NCBI GenBank assembly: GCA_021234155.1
Contig: JAJEKV010000003.1
Location: forward strand, 13,325,819-13,389,818
DNA: 64,000 bases
Source: Isoetes taiwanensis
Lineage: Eukaryota > Streptophyta > Lycopodiopsida > Isoetales > Isoetaceae
Direction of reading: 5' to 3'
The notes below the pieces were generated by a model that was not told the origin of the DNA, did no database searches, and worked only from the letters and a program-made list of their open reading frames with translations. The position numbers and the translations under genes are program-made. Shown here piece after piece: positions 1 through 12,990 of this stretch. Each line of letters opens with the position of its first letter. The first letter of the stretch is position 1.

Positions 1-3000
1 CCTGCCTTAACAAAATCTATACAGGAGACCTTCAGAGTATCATGACTGGGATGTTCTTCATGAGCAGGAAGAGACGGAATGAACTCCTCTAACTGGACGA
101 CCAACCAGGGTCTTTTGTCTTGCAAGCAGAGAGTCCAGTACATTCTGCCCAGGTCATCTCTGCCAAGAAGTTCTCTTCTAATGCTTTCACATAAGACCTT
201 ATACTCCAGCATTTCTATCTCTGAATTTAATGAAGCTCTAACATTCGAAGATTGGCCAATCACATTAGTCACCACTATTGAGGATTCTCCTTCATCATCA
301 AGTCTCTGAACCAACGGAATGTTCAGGTCGATCGTCCGATGAGAATCATTGATGAGACCTGATCTAGGACCTTTCTCTCCTGTTAAGTTAGTCCAGGCAT
401 TCTGTAATGTGGCGTTAAAATATCCTGTATCATTTGCAATTATTTGCTTGAACTTCTCTCCTCGGTCAGGATCAGCCAAAGTACCTCCAGCTCTGTTGAT
501 GTACAAGATTTTAATGCATGAGGCACATATTTAATTCATCTAATATGGCAAGAATCATAAATAAACAGACCTTCCGCCATCTTGCTGACTAGATTCAAGA
601 TAGTTGCGACGTTCAGTGATTAATAAGCGTAGCTTTTGCTGGAGTTCTGAAGAAGATTCGTGGCACTTCTCTAAATGCTCTCGAATTTTTTGTGTCTCAA
701 GAGCCTTTTCACATAGGATCTTCAGAAGTAAGGTCCGCTAAGGAAAAAGATGGCATGACGGCAGTTAGATATGCCAGAATGGGAACCAAATCGCTATACT
801 ACACGCATAAACATTAACTACAACCACTTACATCTGATACTGTTAAGTCCCAATAGTCGCTCTCTTCAAGTGTCTTTGTGAGGTGATGAAAGATAGTTTG
901 AAGTTTCTGCTCTTCTTCTGAGATGTTTAAATCTGGCATGTTGTCATCATGTGAAGATTTTGCTTCTCCTTCTTTTCCAGATATACATGTCGGACAATAC
1001 CAGTTGCCTTCCGGGATCTTTGTAAGCGGAGGTGTCAAGCAGTAGATGTGATACTCTGCATCACACGTATCACATAGAAGAACAGAATCATCGTCCTTAT
1101 CGACTCCACAGACTTTACATACACCTTCTTCCCAAGGTGCCTTTGGAAGTTCCCAATTTAATGAATTTGACTGGTCTTTGGCTTGACCATCCTGAATCTG
1201 AGGCTGCTCTTGAGTGGGTAGAGTCTCAGGTTCTGCACATGCCTGCTTTGTTCCATCGGCCGGTTCTTCAGGCCTATGAAGTACCTGCACAAGCCAAACA
1301 ACAAATATCCACCTGCACAAGCCAAACAACAAATATCCAGGCTGTCATGTGCAGAAGAAGATAGCAGCTATCTAGCTGTATATGCTAAAAGAAATATAAT
1401 TCGCATATATGAAAGAAACACCACTTGCACAGAATGCAGTATTTAAAACGTACCTGCTCATCATATAGCTTCTCGAACAACTGTGAGAGGGACTCCACAA
1501 GCTGGACAGCTTTTATGTCAGAAGCCTGACATAAAATAACGTTCTTGAAGATCTGCAAAATATGGAAGGTATAAATCTCCTAATCCAACCATCTACGCAA
1601 CCCAAAAGATCCATGATGATTCTTTGCCTACAGTGTCCATTGCTGCATTTTAAAACTCTCATGGGTTTTTCCAGATGCAATAACTAACGCATATATGATT
1701 AACAGAAGATACAGAAATTGTACTAGGAAAATTTGCAACTTCTGGTCCATATAAGTTCATTGATAGCAATGAGAATTCCAAAGTTACCTGGCGTACATCT
1801 GCTGCAAATGCTTCTGGTGAGTCACCATATGATCCAGCATCCAGTCTTAAATCGATAATCCGAAAGTCAATTGGGCGAGCCAACATTGCCTTGTCTATGC
1901 TCTCTAAATAATCAACGGGACTAAACAATGTTCCTTGAAGATATGTAGCTAAGGTCCGGCCTTCATCTGTAGAAGCCAGAGTCCTAAGAATAAAACGGCA
2001 TCGGTGCATAATAGACTCCAGGGAGGCAAAAACTTTCTTGGTTTTCTTTGCCCGCTTTGGTGCAATGTCTTTTCCATGAAACTGCTCCAGAATCGATAAA
2101 ACAGCACTCTGGATTTGATTCACAGACAAGTTTCAGACAAGTTTCAGATACTAGAATACTCATCCATATAAACACAACCCGACTATGCTATATGAAATAC
2201 CTTAGTTTGCCCAGCTGCATTACTCTTATAAACATCTTTCTGGATTGACCATTCCAAAATCTCCTTTGCCCATCTTGGCGGATCCAAAGCAATGGCTTCT
2301 AGAACGCGGTTTTTTATCCTGGATCCAACATTAGTTGGCAATTTCGCAACTGGCTCCAGTACTTCTGCCCAGTGCCTACTTTCAGTGTGATCTGCAGATC
2401 TTGCTTCATCATCAACATTGATAGAACCATCTTCTCTTCCTCTGCCTCCAACTTGCTGCAGCTTCTTTTCTGCTCCTGCTAACAACTAAAAAGACGATGA
2501 CTCTTTTTAAGCAAGATTTAAGAGATTTAGCTTATAAGCAACAGGAATACAATAATTATCTGATGGAACAAAATGCTAAATGACACGTAAGAACTACCTG
2601 AGAATCTGCTTCAGCACCTGCAACACCAGAGAGTGCACCACAAAGGCTTCCACCATCACCTTGGATACATCTGAGAACAAGATTACAGTCTTCAATATTT
2701 GTTTCAATATATTGGCCTCTTTTCTGTATCGCCATTTGCGCAACAAGATAACGACGTGCAACTTCTGGCCATGTTATTGCATTTAATGGAAGGGAACTAT
2801 TTACAGGCAGCTGTGCTTTCCCATTCTTCCTCACTTCACCATCAGATTCCCCAGGTGAAGAACCTAAGATTTTCTTTTGGGTGTCATGAATTAACAAGTG
2901 GAGAAGAGGTATATGTGCTGCAGTTAGTGCAGCATAGCCCCTGGAAAGAAGCTTCTCCATGCTTGCATTCTTTTTTCCTATCTTGATTGTGTTCCCATTC

Positions 3001-6000
3001 TCAAGGATTGGTGCACCTTTCTTATTCTTACCACTACCCATCCTGCTTGATTCCAGTGGCCAAGAATCTATCAGACCTTCCTCCAAATCTGCAGCATTGA
3101 CAGAATTCTCCAGCCCAAGTACTTCTGAGAATCTAGAGAGGAATTCCAGAACCTATAAAATTCCACAATTTGAGCAACTAAATACCTAAAACCAAATGAT
3201 TTTCGAATTCAAAACATACCTCAATAAGATCACCAACAAGCACAGGTGGCACTTTCCTTAGAAGAGGTTGGCCATGAGGTGGTGGGACATGCTTGTCTTC
3301 TGGAGTAAATAAGCATTCTGTCCTTAGACGTTTGACACTTGTAAATTCTTGTTCTGCCGCTTGTTTTTTCCTTGAGCATGTGGTTTGAGTGTCAGACGGA
3401 TTTTCAAAGTCCCTTTCCTCAAGGAAACAATACCTTGCACATTCCTCTGCACCAGGAAGCGACTCAATAATTCCCTGCACAATAGGTATCTCAAGACCAA
3501 ACTTGTCTTCATGCATTGCCTCCAGTATAGAAACATGTTCATCCTTGGATAACTTTAGCATATTAATGGATTTGGTCCCACCTGCTAAGAAGTTCTTCTG
3601 CAGCATAGACCAGGCACTCTTAGGGGATTTCCCCTCAACCACTACTTCATCAATTTTTTTTTTCTTATTTACAGGCTCCTCTTTCTTCAAAACCTTAACA
3701 TCTGAAGCTCCCTTCTCCTTTCCAGCACCCTCCGGAGTTACCACTTCCTCAGCTTCTTTAAACTTTGTCTCTTCCAAAATACTATTGTTAACCGGAGGAG
3801 CTGATCCACGATGCTCTGCAAAACCAGGTCCCAACTCCCATGATAAAGTCTCATTTATAGTTAAGTAAGGATAACCGCCATCAAGATCACCAAGCAAAAG
3901 CGGAATATCTATATCTTCTTCATAGCTGCAGGATTGACCATAAGATACATTCTCCAGTCTTCCACCTTTATTGTCTTCTTGTGGTACTAGACTACTTTCA
4001 AGAGAATGATTTGTGAATGAGTTATCAATCAGGGTATGGATCTTATCGCAAGACTTGCTAGTAGATTCTTTATTGGCATTTGACAAATTATCTGGTGTTT
4101 TGGCATCAGGACATGATAATTTAAACGTGATACGAAAAATGGGACCTGCATGACCACCATCAACCACCTCATTGACGCACAAGAACCTGGTCCCCGGCAC
4201 GTTCCAGGTACAGCAATATCCTGGAGGCCATATGTGTCTCTCATCATGATAAGCAGGTCGAGCATCAATCGACCCAAAGGATTCTATAGTAAGATCATCA
4301 ACAGAAAATGGCACCTGTCAAGCATGACAACAAAAGAAATGGGTATAACGGTTCACCATTCTAAAACACAAGGCTAAAATACTCATGGATATAATAAATA
4401 TGCAGAACTGTGTCAGTCAGGTAGTGAACAATTAACTTTCTTATAGACACTAAAACACCCCAGGGAGTATTAGCAAGTCCACACTTAAGAATTTGCTCAT
4501 CCCAAACTCGGTCGTGTTAAAAACATCGATCCATTTATGGTGGAATTTTCTGCTGAATTAGCATGCCACACAAGCAATTGGAATGTCTATTTGGATCTTG
4601 ATACCTGAAACAGAATTCCATGGGCTCCAGGATACAGAGCAAATGAATAAACAACATAAATACAGAACACAATGACTCGGACGTGGATGGCAGAGGTGAC
4701 CACTTAACTATTAGTTTCAAAGGGACACCTGCAGTGTCTGCGGTGTGAAGCAGGTAAGACAAAATGTTATGACTTTTATTCTATCAGAACACAGCAAAGA
4801 GTATTAACCTGAAAGAAAAGAGGAGTTTGAGATGCATTCGTCCTTTTCCTCTTATATGCTGTGGCCCCAAAAGAGTTTCCAACAATATATGATAAATTAT
4901 TGTCTGCTAAGATAGAAAGGCCAGCTTGTTTATCTTTGTCCTGCGCTGTTGGATAATTGACCTCGGTGCAATCACTTTTATGTTGCCGAGTATCCCCTTT
5001 ACCAGGTTTTGGAGTTACAAGTCCCAAGAATCTTGCAACTTCCAAACGTGACCTAAACTTCTGTTTGTCCGGCGAATAATATATTTTATCCAAAGAGGTG
5101 CCTTCCCCTTTCCGTCTTTTCACCTCCACAGTCCATCTTTCATCCAAAATGCCTCCGCTTTTATCTAGAATAAACGAGCGAAGGTTTTGCAACGTTTCTA
5201 CACTAATTCGTTTCAGTTCGTCGTCCCCGAAATCAGATTTCGCCTTCGCTTCAGCATTCTCCATACCACTTACTGAACATGGTCTTGTCTTTGTTTCATC
5301 TGTACCAGAACTTTGGTTGGAATTTGCAAGGTCACTGGATATAACAACTCTTGGAGTTTCATGAATTGGTTCTTGCATTTCAAGTGGCTTTGATGCTCCC
5401 AACACTGAAATTGACCTGCAGAGATGTCAGCATCTCAATCAGTATGCTATGACCAGGATGAAAACGAAATACACATACTCTAATAAGAGGGAAGATGCAG
5501 ACACAAAATACCACTAAAATTGGACATTCTACGAACAACCTATTGTCAAGTACTTTTCATCCCTCAACTATATCTTCAATCCATGTTTTGGACATTACAA
5601 GGAGAAAGACGCCTTTTAAAAACTATGTCAAATGAGTGTGTTTCACAAGGCTACACCATAGAATCTTGCTCTGTCATGTTCAGGTCATTATTTATGATCA
5701 TTTGAGAGCAGACCGACACATGCTTTTGGTGTTCCTCTGTGGAATAATTCAGCTCTTTTTCCTACATTTGCAAGCACACAAACTTCCATTACAATCACTC
5801 TTAGCATGTGGGGCTTTTACAAACAAACTACCTAAAGTCCCTTGTTGCTCCTGTCTAAATGTCTAAGTACATCTCTGCATTTTAGGCATCGGCTGTTTGT
5901 TTAATCTCCATAATGTATCTATGACCCCTTAACGACATTGGCAACAGCCTGTCTGAACAAACTACAGTGCGCTTACTCCCACTATGTGTAAATAAGGTTT

Positions 6001-7115
6001 CTTCATAGGCTTTTACTGGTTTGGTGCTGAATCACTTGTTACCTATAAATTTACCAAAGCTATTTAATGAGCACGAAACAAACTCGTTCTCAGATCATCC
6101 AAATTAAATTTTGATATTTACCACCACTTGTAGACCCACTGCTGGTGCAACTCTTAAGAGACTGCATACCATGCAAAACATTGCCGATTGACATAAAAGG
6201 CGACATCTTATTGGTATATTTACAAAGGCTTCACACGTCTATCGACTAATTTCCTTTAATTTATCTATTAACTATGTAAATCATAAGGACGACTTACACA
6301 CTCGGAATGCATGCTTGTATTGGGGTAGCCTCTGGTTCGTTCGATTTGATGTTGAGAGTTTCTTCAATGCCAGCATTCTGATTCTCCTGGTTGGCTCCAC
6401 TGTTGCCACCACCTTTCCTGCGAATTACTTGATCTTGGCTAGCCTGCATTTTCTGCTGCACTTTGCCAAAATGCCACTCCGTAGATGGTCCTGATTTTGC
6501 ACAAGCCAAACAAGTCCATTCTGCCAATTGTGCAGCTGACTTGGGCCGGAGCTTGAGGCAACTAACATGAAAGCTTTTCTCACAGCCATCACATATAATT
6601 GCCTTTGTGTCCTCCGGCTTTTGACAGCATTGGCAATATACATAACTCTCCCCCACCGATCCAGGAAAGTTTGCGGCCTCACCAGGGGGTTCTTGTAACA
6701 CCCCATGAATAGCTCTCACCACCTTCATTGCCTCAGAAGAACCACCCATGCATCCTGTGTCCATGTCATTGCCGTCTTGTGCCTGATTCAAATCCGGCAA
6801 ATTATACTTAACTCTAGGGTCCTGTGCTGGTTTTTCTAGATCCAAACCATGCTCAGGTCCGGCAGTCTCCACTGACCCACCTTCTTGGCTTGCATTAGGC
6901 TCCTCATTATTTGGCACGGGACCTGCATCAGTGCTCTCAATTTTCTGCCTTTTGTTACGGCCATTTTCGATATCATCTTCAGCTTTCCGTCGGGCTCCTC
7001 TAAGCATTCCACGCAGGGACTCCTTTGAAGCTGCAGCAATTTCAGAATTCCGTTGCTCAGAGTTGGCTTTCTGTTCATCAGTAATGATGGAAATGGTGCC
7101 AAGCTCCTGGGCCAT
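1..7115 (-). CDS. MBD9: MBD9-like chromatin reader (PHD-MBD-FYR-DDT-bromodomain-PHD), 3' end outside window
   Basis: Ten exons can be joined in phase with GT-AG borders: 7115-6298, 5415-4809, 4314-3220, 3152-2598, 2485-2201, 2108-1788, 1552-1454, 1284-832, 737-571 and 492 to beyond base 1, giving about 1,630 residues. A first PHD finger lies near residues 160-205 (YCQCC, CDGCEKSFHVSC, WTCLAC). An MBD follows near 356-408 (ERWTVEVKRRKG, KIYYSPDKQKFRS), then FYRN from about 478 (TIESFGSIDARPAYHDERHI) and FYRC. A DDT-like helix segment starts at 841 (VLEFLSRFSEVLGL). The bromodomain is near 1130-1255 (FSPVDYLESIDKAMLARPID), with a second PHD near 1316-1360 (VCKVCG, CDTCDAEYHIYC, WYCPTC). The last exon has a WHIM-like LGRDDLGRMYW. 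This domain order matches Arabidopsis MBD9, a protein of over 2,000 residues that works with SWR1/ISWI remodellers in H2A.Z deposition. The acceptor of the sixth exon (2108) was chosen because a stop codon lies just upstream in that frame. Confidence 0.9.
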
Positions 7116-7319
7116 AATGGGACTACAAGTACACGGAGCTGCTCCTCAGCTGGGGACATCGCCGGAGTCGGGATTAGGGTTCATGTTGTCGCCTTCTTCT
7201 GTGGCTGATACCGGGGACAGTATCAGCCATGTCATATTTGCCAGGTTGATAACGGAATACGTTATCGGCCAAGGAAAACCGACTTTATTGTGAACTGAAG
7301 AGAAGTTATCATTCTAGGG
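7116..7319. promoter_or_regulatory. Short bidirectional promoter between MBD9-like and Arg/Ser-rich genes
   Basis: Only 204 bp separate the two divergent ATGs at 7115 (minus) and 7320 (plus), so both 5' UTRs and promoters must sit here or overlap the coding starts. The interval holds two short inverted repeats. GGCTGATAC pairs with GTATCAGCC across 7202-7227, and GATAACG pairs with CGTTATC near 7247-7266. Whether they are regulatory is inference. Confidence 0.55.
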
Positions 7320-8775
7320 ATGGGCCGCCAAGGTCGGCACCGGAGAAGGAGAGATGTTTCCTCTACTTCTGAATCTGATTCCTCAATATCATCAACTTCC
7401 TCTTCTTCTTCTTCTGATGCCCAATCCGCGGACTCTCGGGACAGTTCCAGTTCCAGTTCCGGAAAAAAGAGAAGTAGATCTCAAAAGCGAAGAATTAGGT
7501 CCAAAAGAAGAAAATATTCGACAAGTGAATCCGACTCTGATAGAAGTTCGCCAGATCGGTAAGGTTTTTTTCTCCTTTCTCTAGGGCGTGAATTAGCCTG
7601 GCCCGTTGGTTAACGTTAGCCCAGTGGATGAATCTGATAATTATGGGATGCTAAGCATTTTGATCCTATTTTCCTTTCAGAAGAAAAGGAAAACGATCAT
7701 CTGAAAGCAAACCCCGCCTTAAGGAAAAAAAGAGGAAGAGGCGTAGAAAGGTTGGAGATGTAAAACACAAATCGCATAAGATACAAAAAAATGAAACATT
7801 GCAGTACGCAGAAACTGCTGAGTTGTTCCACAAGAGCTCACAACCAAGATTACAGGTGTTGTTATCCTGACTGTTTGATTTGCTATCTTCTTTGTTCGTT
7901 GATGTATATACATTGTCAGAGGAACTCTAGTGCAATTTGTGCCATGTAGGAGAATTAAGAATCTTCTAGTCATGTACATGCTTTATGTAGCTCAGCTTGT
8001 TCCTTTGCCTTCTTGATGGAAGAATAGGCTGTAATGGAGACTCGAGAGCAACAAAAAGCAATGATACTAAAAAATGCTGAAATAGCAAAGGTATGATTCT
8101 TGATAGTCGTATGTTTTGAAATAGATATTAAATTTTTATCTGTCCTATGTTTTGGTCAAAGGCAAGGCTGGTGAGTGGGGACTTGCATAAAGCAAAACTA
8201 CAACAAATGAAAATGCAGGATATGTATGGTGCAGTGGACTGGAGGTAATTCATTTCCTTGTTTTACGAGGAGATATGCGTGTTTAGTAATCCACAAACAT
8301 AGTTATGAAATCAACTTGTTTAATTGCAGAGCAAAGAAGAAGTTGCGACTTGAAAAGAAAGTAAGATTAGTGTTTTGTTCCCATATATTATGAAGTGTAG
8401 TAACTGTGACTAATGTGCAGAGGTTGGAAAGAACAATTGCAGCGGGGAATAAGCTGGCTTCCCTTGAAGAAAGAGAAGCTGCACGGATGGATGCATTTCG
8501 TGTTGCTGTGAGCCCCATTTCTTTTCCCATCTTTGCAAGCTAATTTTTCTCCAACTAAATAGCACCTGCAATGTCTATATCAACACGTGTTGTTGGGGTG
8601 TGGGCTTGGATGGAAGTTGGGACTACCCACAGCTGAAGCGCAGCGTCAAGCTGAATGGAGGTTGGAAGCAACTCGAGCATTGGATGAACTAGGAGAAAAC
8701 TCGAATGGTTCTCAGCAGCACGCTTCAAAGCCATCAAAGAAGGGAATCATTGGTCCAAAGTTGCCACGTTTGTAA
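7320..8775 (+). CDS. Arg/Ser-rich nuclear protein with coiled-coil C-terminal half, seven exons
   Basis: Exons 7320-7558, 7681-7855, 8028-8090, 8162-8244, 8330-8360, 8421-8507 and 8644-8775 join in phase through GT-AG introns into 269 residues. Residues 1-80 are a Ser-rich, Arg-rich tract (MGRQGRHRRRRDVSS, long Ser runs). They are followed by Lys/Arg clusters of nuclear-localisation type (KEKKRKRRRK). From about residue 130 the sequence is charged and helical (ETREQQKAMILKNAEIAKAR, RLERTIAAGNKLASLEEREA), and it ends in KKGIIGPKLPRL. SR-type composition suggests a role in pre-mRNA processing, but I cannot assign an orthologue. The exon-7 acceptor (CAG at 8641-8643) was picked because it keeps phase. 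It shares a 204-bp promoter with the divergent MBD9-like gene. Confidence 0.8.
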
Positions 8776-9520
8776 AGGCATGTTTCATCTTCTCTTCTTT
8801 TGTCATGCTTAGAGTCGTTATTAAGCATAGAATCTGAAGGAAACACTTGGGTGCTTGACAGGTTGGTACAAACATTTGGCACGCCCATCAGTTTTTGGAT
8901 TATAAATATTTGTTTTCAAAACTTTCTGCGTTGTGTTCTAGACCTTTTGTGGGTGTGTTGAGCATATAATCTACAAATTATTGAAGTTTTAAATGCGGTC
9001 CATATCATGCTGTTTTGGCTGTAGTAAATTATAAGTCTTGAAATTTATCAAGATCTGCATGGCAACTATTAGATCAAAGTGGGGTTAACACGTAGGATAT
9101 AGCCTTCCAAAAATATCCTATTATACCATAATAATCTGTAAATTTATCTGTTGCAATTGGCAGCACATAAATGCGACCACCATATAAAATGCCACCATTT
9201 GTGTGCACCGTAGGCAATTCGAGCACAACTACTCATTTTCGTTGTGTCATCATCACGTCAGTTCAATCCCTCAGGCATTTTCCTCAATGTCAGCTGCAGT
9301 ACTATTCAACTCAACAAGGTGCTCTTGCGCGATGGATGTGCACTAAGATGCATATTATTGTGCTAATTTGCATTAAATACATAAAATTATACAAGATGCC
9401 TATTATTGTGCCTAAGCCAATTAAAGCACTGGAGAGCGTTGCATCATTAAACCACTAGTATCCTTGCCTAGTTAACCCCGTGCCAACTATAGATTAGTTA
9501 AACCACAAATATACTCATAC
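8776..9520. other. Intergenic, 3' of the Arg/Ser-rich gene
   Basis: AT-rich DNA containing the 3' UTR of the upstream gene. No coding pattern, tRNA or transposon end is visible. The open frame at 9171-9458 has no protein-like composition. Confidence 0.5.
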
Positions 9521-9884
9521 ATGTCTAATGAAACCATAGCAAACGTAGCCAATGTCCAGTTTAGCCTGCGCGGGGAAGAAGCAGTATTTATGCTATTTGC
9601 ACTCTCAAGCTTTGGTAGACATGCAAGACTTCAACAGAGTGTCGACTGACTATGTCATATTCGTTAAGAGATCGATAGCATTGAGCATTTTCGACTCCGC
9701 AGTCCCTTATCGACGGTCTGGCAGGCTAGCAGTCACCGCTGCCTACACCTCTGATAGAAGAGTCGAAGAGCTCGTAATGGCTATGCAGGGGGGAACGGCC
9801 ACAAACATTCTGAGGAACTTGGGACGTACAGTTGGTACAGCCCAAGTAAAGAAATTTTTAGAAGACCACCCAGACTATCGGTGA
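9521..9884 (+). pseudogene. Copy 1 of an unrecognised protein family (frameshifted)
   Basis: The frame from the ATG at 9521 encodes a segment with FSLRGEEAVFML and FGRHARL, then is lost by a frameshift near 9640. The neighbouring frame continues with FVKRSIALSIFDSAVPYRR, AAYTSDRRVEELVMAMQGG and NILRNLGRTVGTAQVKKFLE, stopping at 9884. The same protein is seen, better preserved, at 60366-60869 (FSPRGEEGVFML, NILRNLGRTVGTA, VKKFLEDNPAYRRF). Its last 15-20 codons recur at about 26205-26252 and a shorter piece at 29312. I do not recognise the family. It forms the left end of the 3-kb tandem unit. Confidence 0.6.
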
Positions 9885-9903
9885 TCACATCACTGTTATA
9901 ATA

Positions 9904-10567
9904 ATAGGTGTTAAACAAGGGTGCCCATGTTCGCCTACACTTTTTGGTTTGTGTATAGATGAACTAGAAAATTGGATGACCAGATTAGGTGGATTGGGAG
10001 CCCGGCTAGGGAGATTTGTCATACAATTACTGTTGTTTGCCGATGATATTGTATTAATATCTAAGTCAGCAGAAGGTCTGCAGCGTCATTTGGATGTCTT
10101 GAAGGAGTTTTGTGATAGTAAACAGATGGAGGTTAATGTGAATAAATCCAAAATTGTGGTGGTTGGAGGAAAGGATGAAACTGATTTTAAGGTTGGTGAT
10201 ACGACCCTAGAAAAGGTCTCAGAGTATAAATACTTAGGGATTGAGTTCTCAAATAATTACAAATGGAATGCCGCAGCAATAAAAAGAGCATCTGGTGGAT
10301 TAAGAACTCTATATAGCATGCTAAACATATGCCGAGCCAATAATTTCTTGCATTGGAAATTAAGGAGAATGCTCTACGGAGTAAAAATCAGATATGTGGT
10401 GTTATATGAAAGCCCAGTGTGGGGGCCTAGTTTGTCACAAAAGAGCTGGGAAAAAATAGAAAAAGTGCGAAAACAATTTTTATGAGAGGAACTTGGTGTA
10501 AAGCCACAGACACCATATCACATGATGCTTGCTAAAACAGGTTTATTTCCTCTAGAACTAGAGGCAT
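9904..10567 (+). mobile_element. FADD-type LINE, left part (reverse transcriptase palm/thumb)
   Basis: A 5'-truncated non-LTR retrotransposon starts inside its reverse transcriptase. It shows GVKQGCPCSPTLFGLCID, then the catalytic LFADDIVLIS, then a thumb-like stretch ending KVRKQFL before a stop at 10485; reading resumes as EELGVKPQTPYHMM. The left junction is defined by the uninterrupted site in the tandem unit at 26262 (CTGTTATAATAACTTTTTG). TAATAA at 9898-9903 and 17250-17255 is the likely target duplication. The element is split by Gypsy material from about 10568 and resumes near 16556. The family differs from the L1-type LINEs nearby. Confidence 0.8.
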
Positions 10568-10885
10568 TGTGTCACACGCCGGCAGGCTTACCAGTAGAAG
10601 CTTTTATTTGTTGACAAATAAGACATGCTTCGACATATTTTCTTACATCTCTTTCAAGCTTTGGCCAATAGAAACGTCAACAGTTGCCAAAGTAGCTTGA
10701 ATTCCTCTATGACCAGAGTATGGAGGTTCATGACATTCCTGTATAACCTTCAACCTGTAAGCTTGTGTAACACAAGTACGATTTCGGTAGAATAATAATC
10801 CATAATGGATTCTATACTCTGTCAAAGGATCTCTTCCATCCTTTTGTACCTGTGCATACAGAGTGGCAAAGGATTCTTTTTTCAT
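10568..10885 (-). pseudogene. Ty3/Gypsy integrase zinc-binding (H2C2) fragment, inverted
   Basis: On the minus strand the frame reads DPLTEYRIHYGLLFYRNRT, HEPPYSGHRGIQATLATV, then after a frame change RFYWPKLERDVRKYVEACL followed by ICQQIK. This is the H-x-H / C-x2-C zinc module at the N-terminus of Gypsy integrases. It points away from the catalytic core that follows on the plus strand at about 10900, so one of the two pieces has been inverted. Confidence 0.75.
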
Positions 10886-10899
10886 TGCTCAATAGCTGC

Positions 10900-12015
10900 A
10901 AGCTTTCCCTTATTCCCGAAAAACCATGGAAGCATATTACCATGGATTTTATTCAAGGGTTACCAAAGACTGTCCACAAGAATGATCAAATTTGGACAGT
11001 GGTAGACAGGTTGTCTAAACAGGTTCATTTTATTCCTTGTAAATCTAGCATGACTGCTTCGCAAGCAAGCAAGCAAGATTTTCTTAAAGGAAATACTTAA
11101 GATCCATGGAATGCCAGATGCAATCATAACAGATAGGGATCCCCTATTCTGTAGCAAATTTTGGGGTGGACTTATGAAAAACTTAGGCACGACTCTAAAG
11201 TTTTCCACTGCATATCATCCCCAAATGGATGGTCAGTCTGAGGTTGTAAATCGAGTTATTGAAGATATGCTAAGATCTTATGTTGCTAAAAGGAAAAGCC
11301 AGTGGGAAGAATATCTTTATCTCTTAGAGTTTGCCTATAATAACACAGTGCGCTCAGTTACCCAAAGAACTCCTTTTGAGGTAGTATACAGATATTCTTT
11401 GGAATCCCCAATTGCAAAGCTTGGAGGAGAAGTACCTGCTTCCGATGAAGCCATTATAGACTTTGCAGATATCTTGCGAGAGATAAAAGCACGAATCCAG
11501 AAAAGCCAGGAATTGATGGCTTCCAAACTTGCAAAGAAACGGAAAAAGGTTGTTTACAAAAAAGATCAATGGGTTTGGATTCATCTGCCCAAAAAGCGTC
11601 TGCGAAGATGGGTAACCGGTATGTAAAACTGGCACCTAGGTATTACGGTCCATTCCAAGTTGACGACAAAGTCGGTGAGAATGCTTATCGTTTACATTTA
11701 TATGGGAAATGGACTAACTTGCACCTAGTTTTTAATGTGGGAATACTGAAGCCCTATAAGGGAAGTGAAATTTCTCCTGAGATTTTGCAGAAAATGGAAC
11801 AATCAGAACCTCCTAATATCAAGGGTGACGAAGAAGTGCTGGAACCGGAGAAAATATTGACACACCAAGATAAGGAGACTAGGAGTTTCTCTTATCGAAG
11901 GTATCTCGTAAAATTTAAATTTCATCCGTCCACTGATGCGGTATGGTATTCTAAGGTGCAATTAAAAGAATACGGCTCCTTGGTGGATGAATACGAAAGA
12001 ACATTGCAAGAGTAG
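10900..12015 (+). pseudogene. Ty3/Gypsy chromovirus integrase core and chromodomain-like tail
   Basis: Three overlapping frames give one degenerate integrase. The first has HITMDFIQGLPKTVHKND. The second has GMPDAIITDRDPLF, AYHPQMDGQSEVVNRVIEDM and YNNTVRSVTQRTPFEVVY. The third has RYYGPFQVDDKVGENAYRLH and LHLVFNVGILKPYKG. The D-35-E spacing between ITD and QSE is intact. The C-terminus (YLVKFKFHPSTDAVWYSKVQ) resembles the chromodomain-like module of plant chromoviruses, and the frame stops at 12015. The frameshifts near 11100 and 11600 make it inactive. Confidence 0.85.
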
Positions 12016-12334
12016 TGAGCAAATTTCAAAGACCTTCAAACTTTATATTTGAAATTACATATTATTTGATATCTAGATATTAATATGCATAAGAATTATT
12101 AAATCTTTACTAACGACTGTAAAGATATTAAGTCCTCTAATTGACTTGAGGCCATCCCTAACTGAAAAGGGAACGAAAGCCCTCTAACAGAATTGAGGCC
12201 ATTTCTAACTGAACTGAAATGAGAAATCTATAACCTCTAAAGGAACTGAGGCTATAGAATATCCTTAAAGGAATTAGGATAGACAATTTTTCCTCAAGGT
12301 TAACGTGGACGTTTAACCTCGGGAAGGGAAGGAT

Positions 12335-12985
12335 TGTTACGGCTCAATGCCGGCTTGGGGGAGCGGCTCGGGTGCAAGCATGTGGAAACCATATTTTTCT
12401 AAGGCTTGTAATTTATCGGTAGTTCATTTTTTCCTAGGGTCTTGGCTTGGTAGTTTAGATTAGCTTAGAGCTATAGAACCATTGGGTTTATTAAATTTAA
12501 ATGTTAAAAGAGGCTGATAACGGGTCACGGATTCGTTCAGTGGAAAATACCCTGATATCAAAACAGGTCTATCGGATCTGGGCAAAAAGGGATCGATCCA
12601 ACCTGAAAAAAGGGTCGATCCAGGGATATTTCTGGCCGATTTCTAGTTTTAGGAGATCTTCTACCTTTTAGGTAGATATTCGAGGCTAATAAAGGGATTT
12701 CCAGAAATATCTTGATCCAGCCTATAAAACAACGGTTTTCATTCAATCTAGGGGAGTAGATCGGCTGAAAGCGTGGAATGAATCTTCTGTTCTGTCATAG
12801 CAATCCCTGTTTGAGTCTATCATATGAGATTGAAGTCCTGAATGCTTTGTTTATAACAGGATAACGAATTCCTGTATCGAAGCCCGAGCCCGGTTGGGTG
12901 GTTACTAGTCTCCTAAAGATTGGAGAGCGTCTTTACTTTCTTTGGTTTCTATTGTTAAATTGTAGAGTCTTCCTTCGTTGTATCA
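12335..12985 (+). repeat. Ty3/Gypsy 3' LTR
   Basis: It starts with TGTTACGGCTCAATGCC right after a purine-rich tract (GGGAAGGGAAGGA, 12321-12333), as expected for a polypurine tract. It ends TTGTATCA at 12985. A second copy of this LTR end stands next to a primer-binding site at 16180-16248, which supports the right border. Length is about 651 bp. Confidence 0.65.
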
Positions 12986-12990
12986 TAACT

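Noticed and set aside
3389-3868. Plus-strand open frames antisense to the MBD9-like exons
   Set aside because: The minus strand has recognisable FYR and DDT-like domains with splice sites; the plus frames are shadows.
4535-4762. Extra MBD9 exon in the second intron
   Set aside because: The frame lacks domain similarity, and exons 5415-4809 and 4314-3220 already join in phase.
9171-9458. Possible small gene downstream of the Arg/Ser-rich gene
   Set aside because: No splice context, no protein-like composition and no repeat elsewhere in the window.
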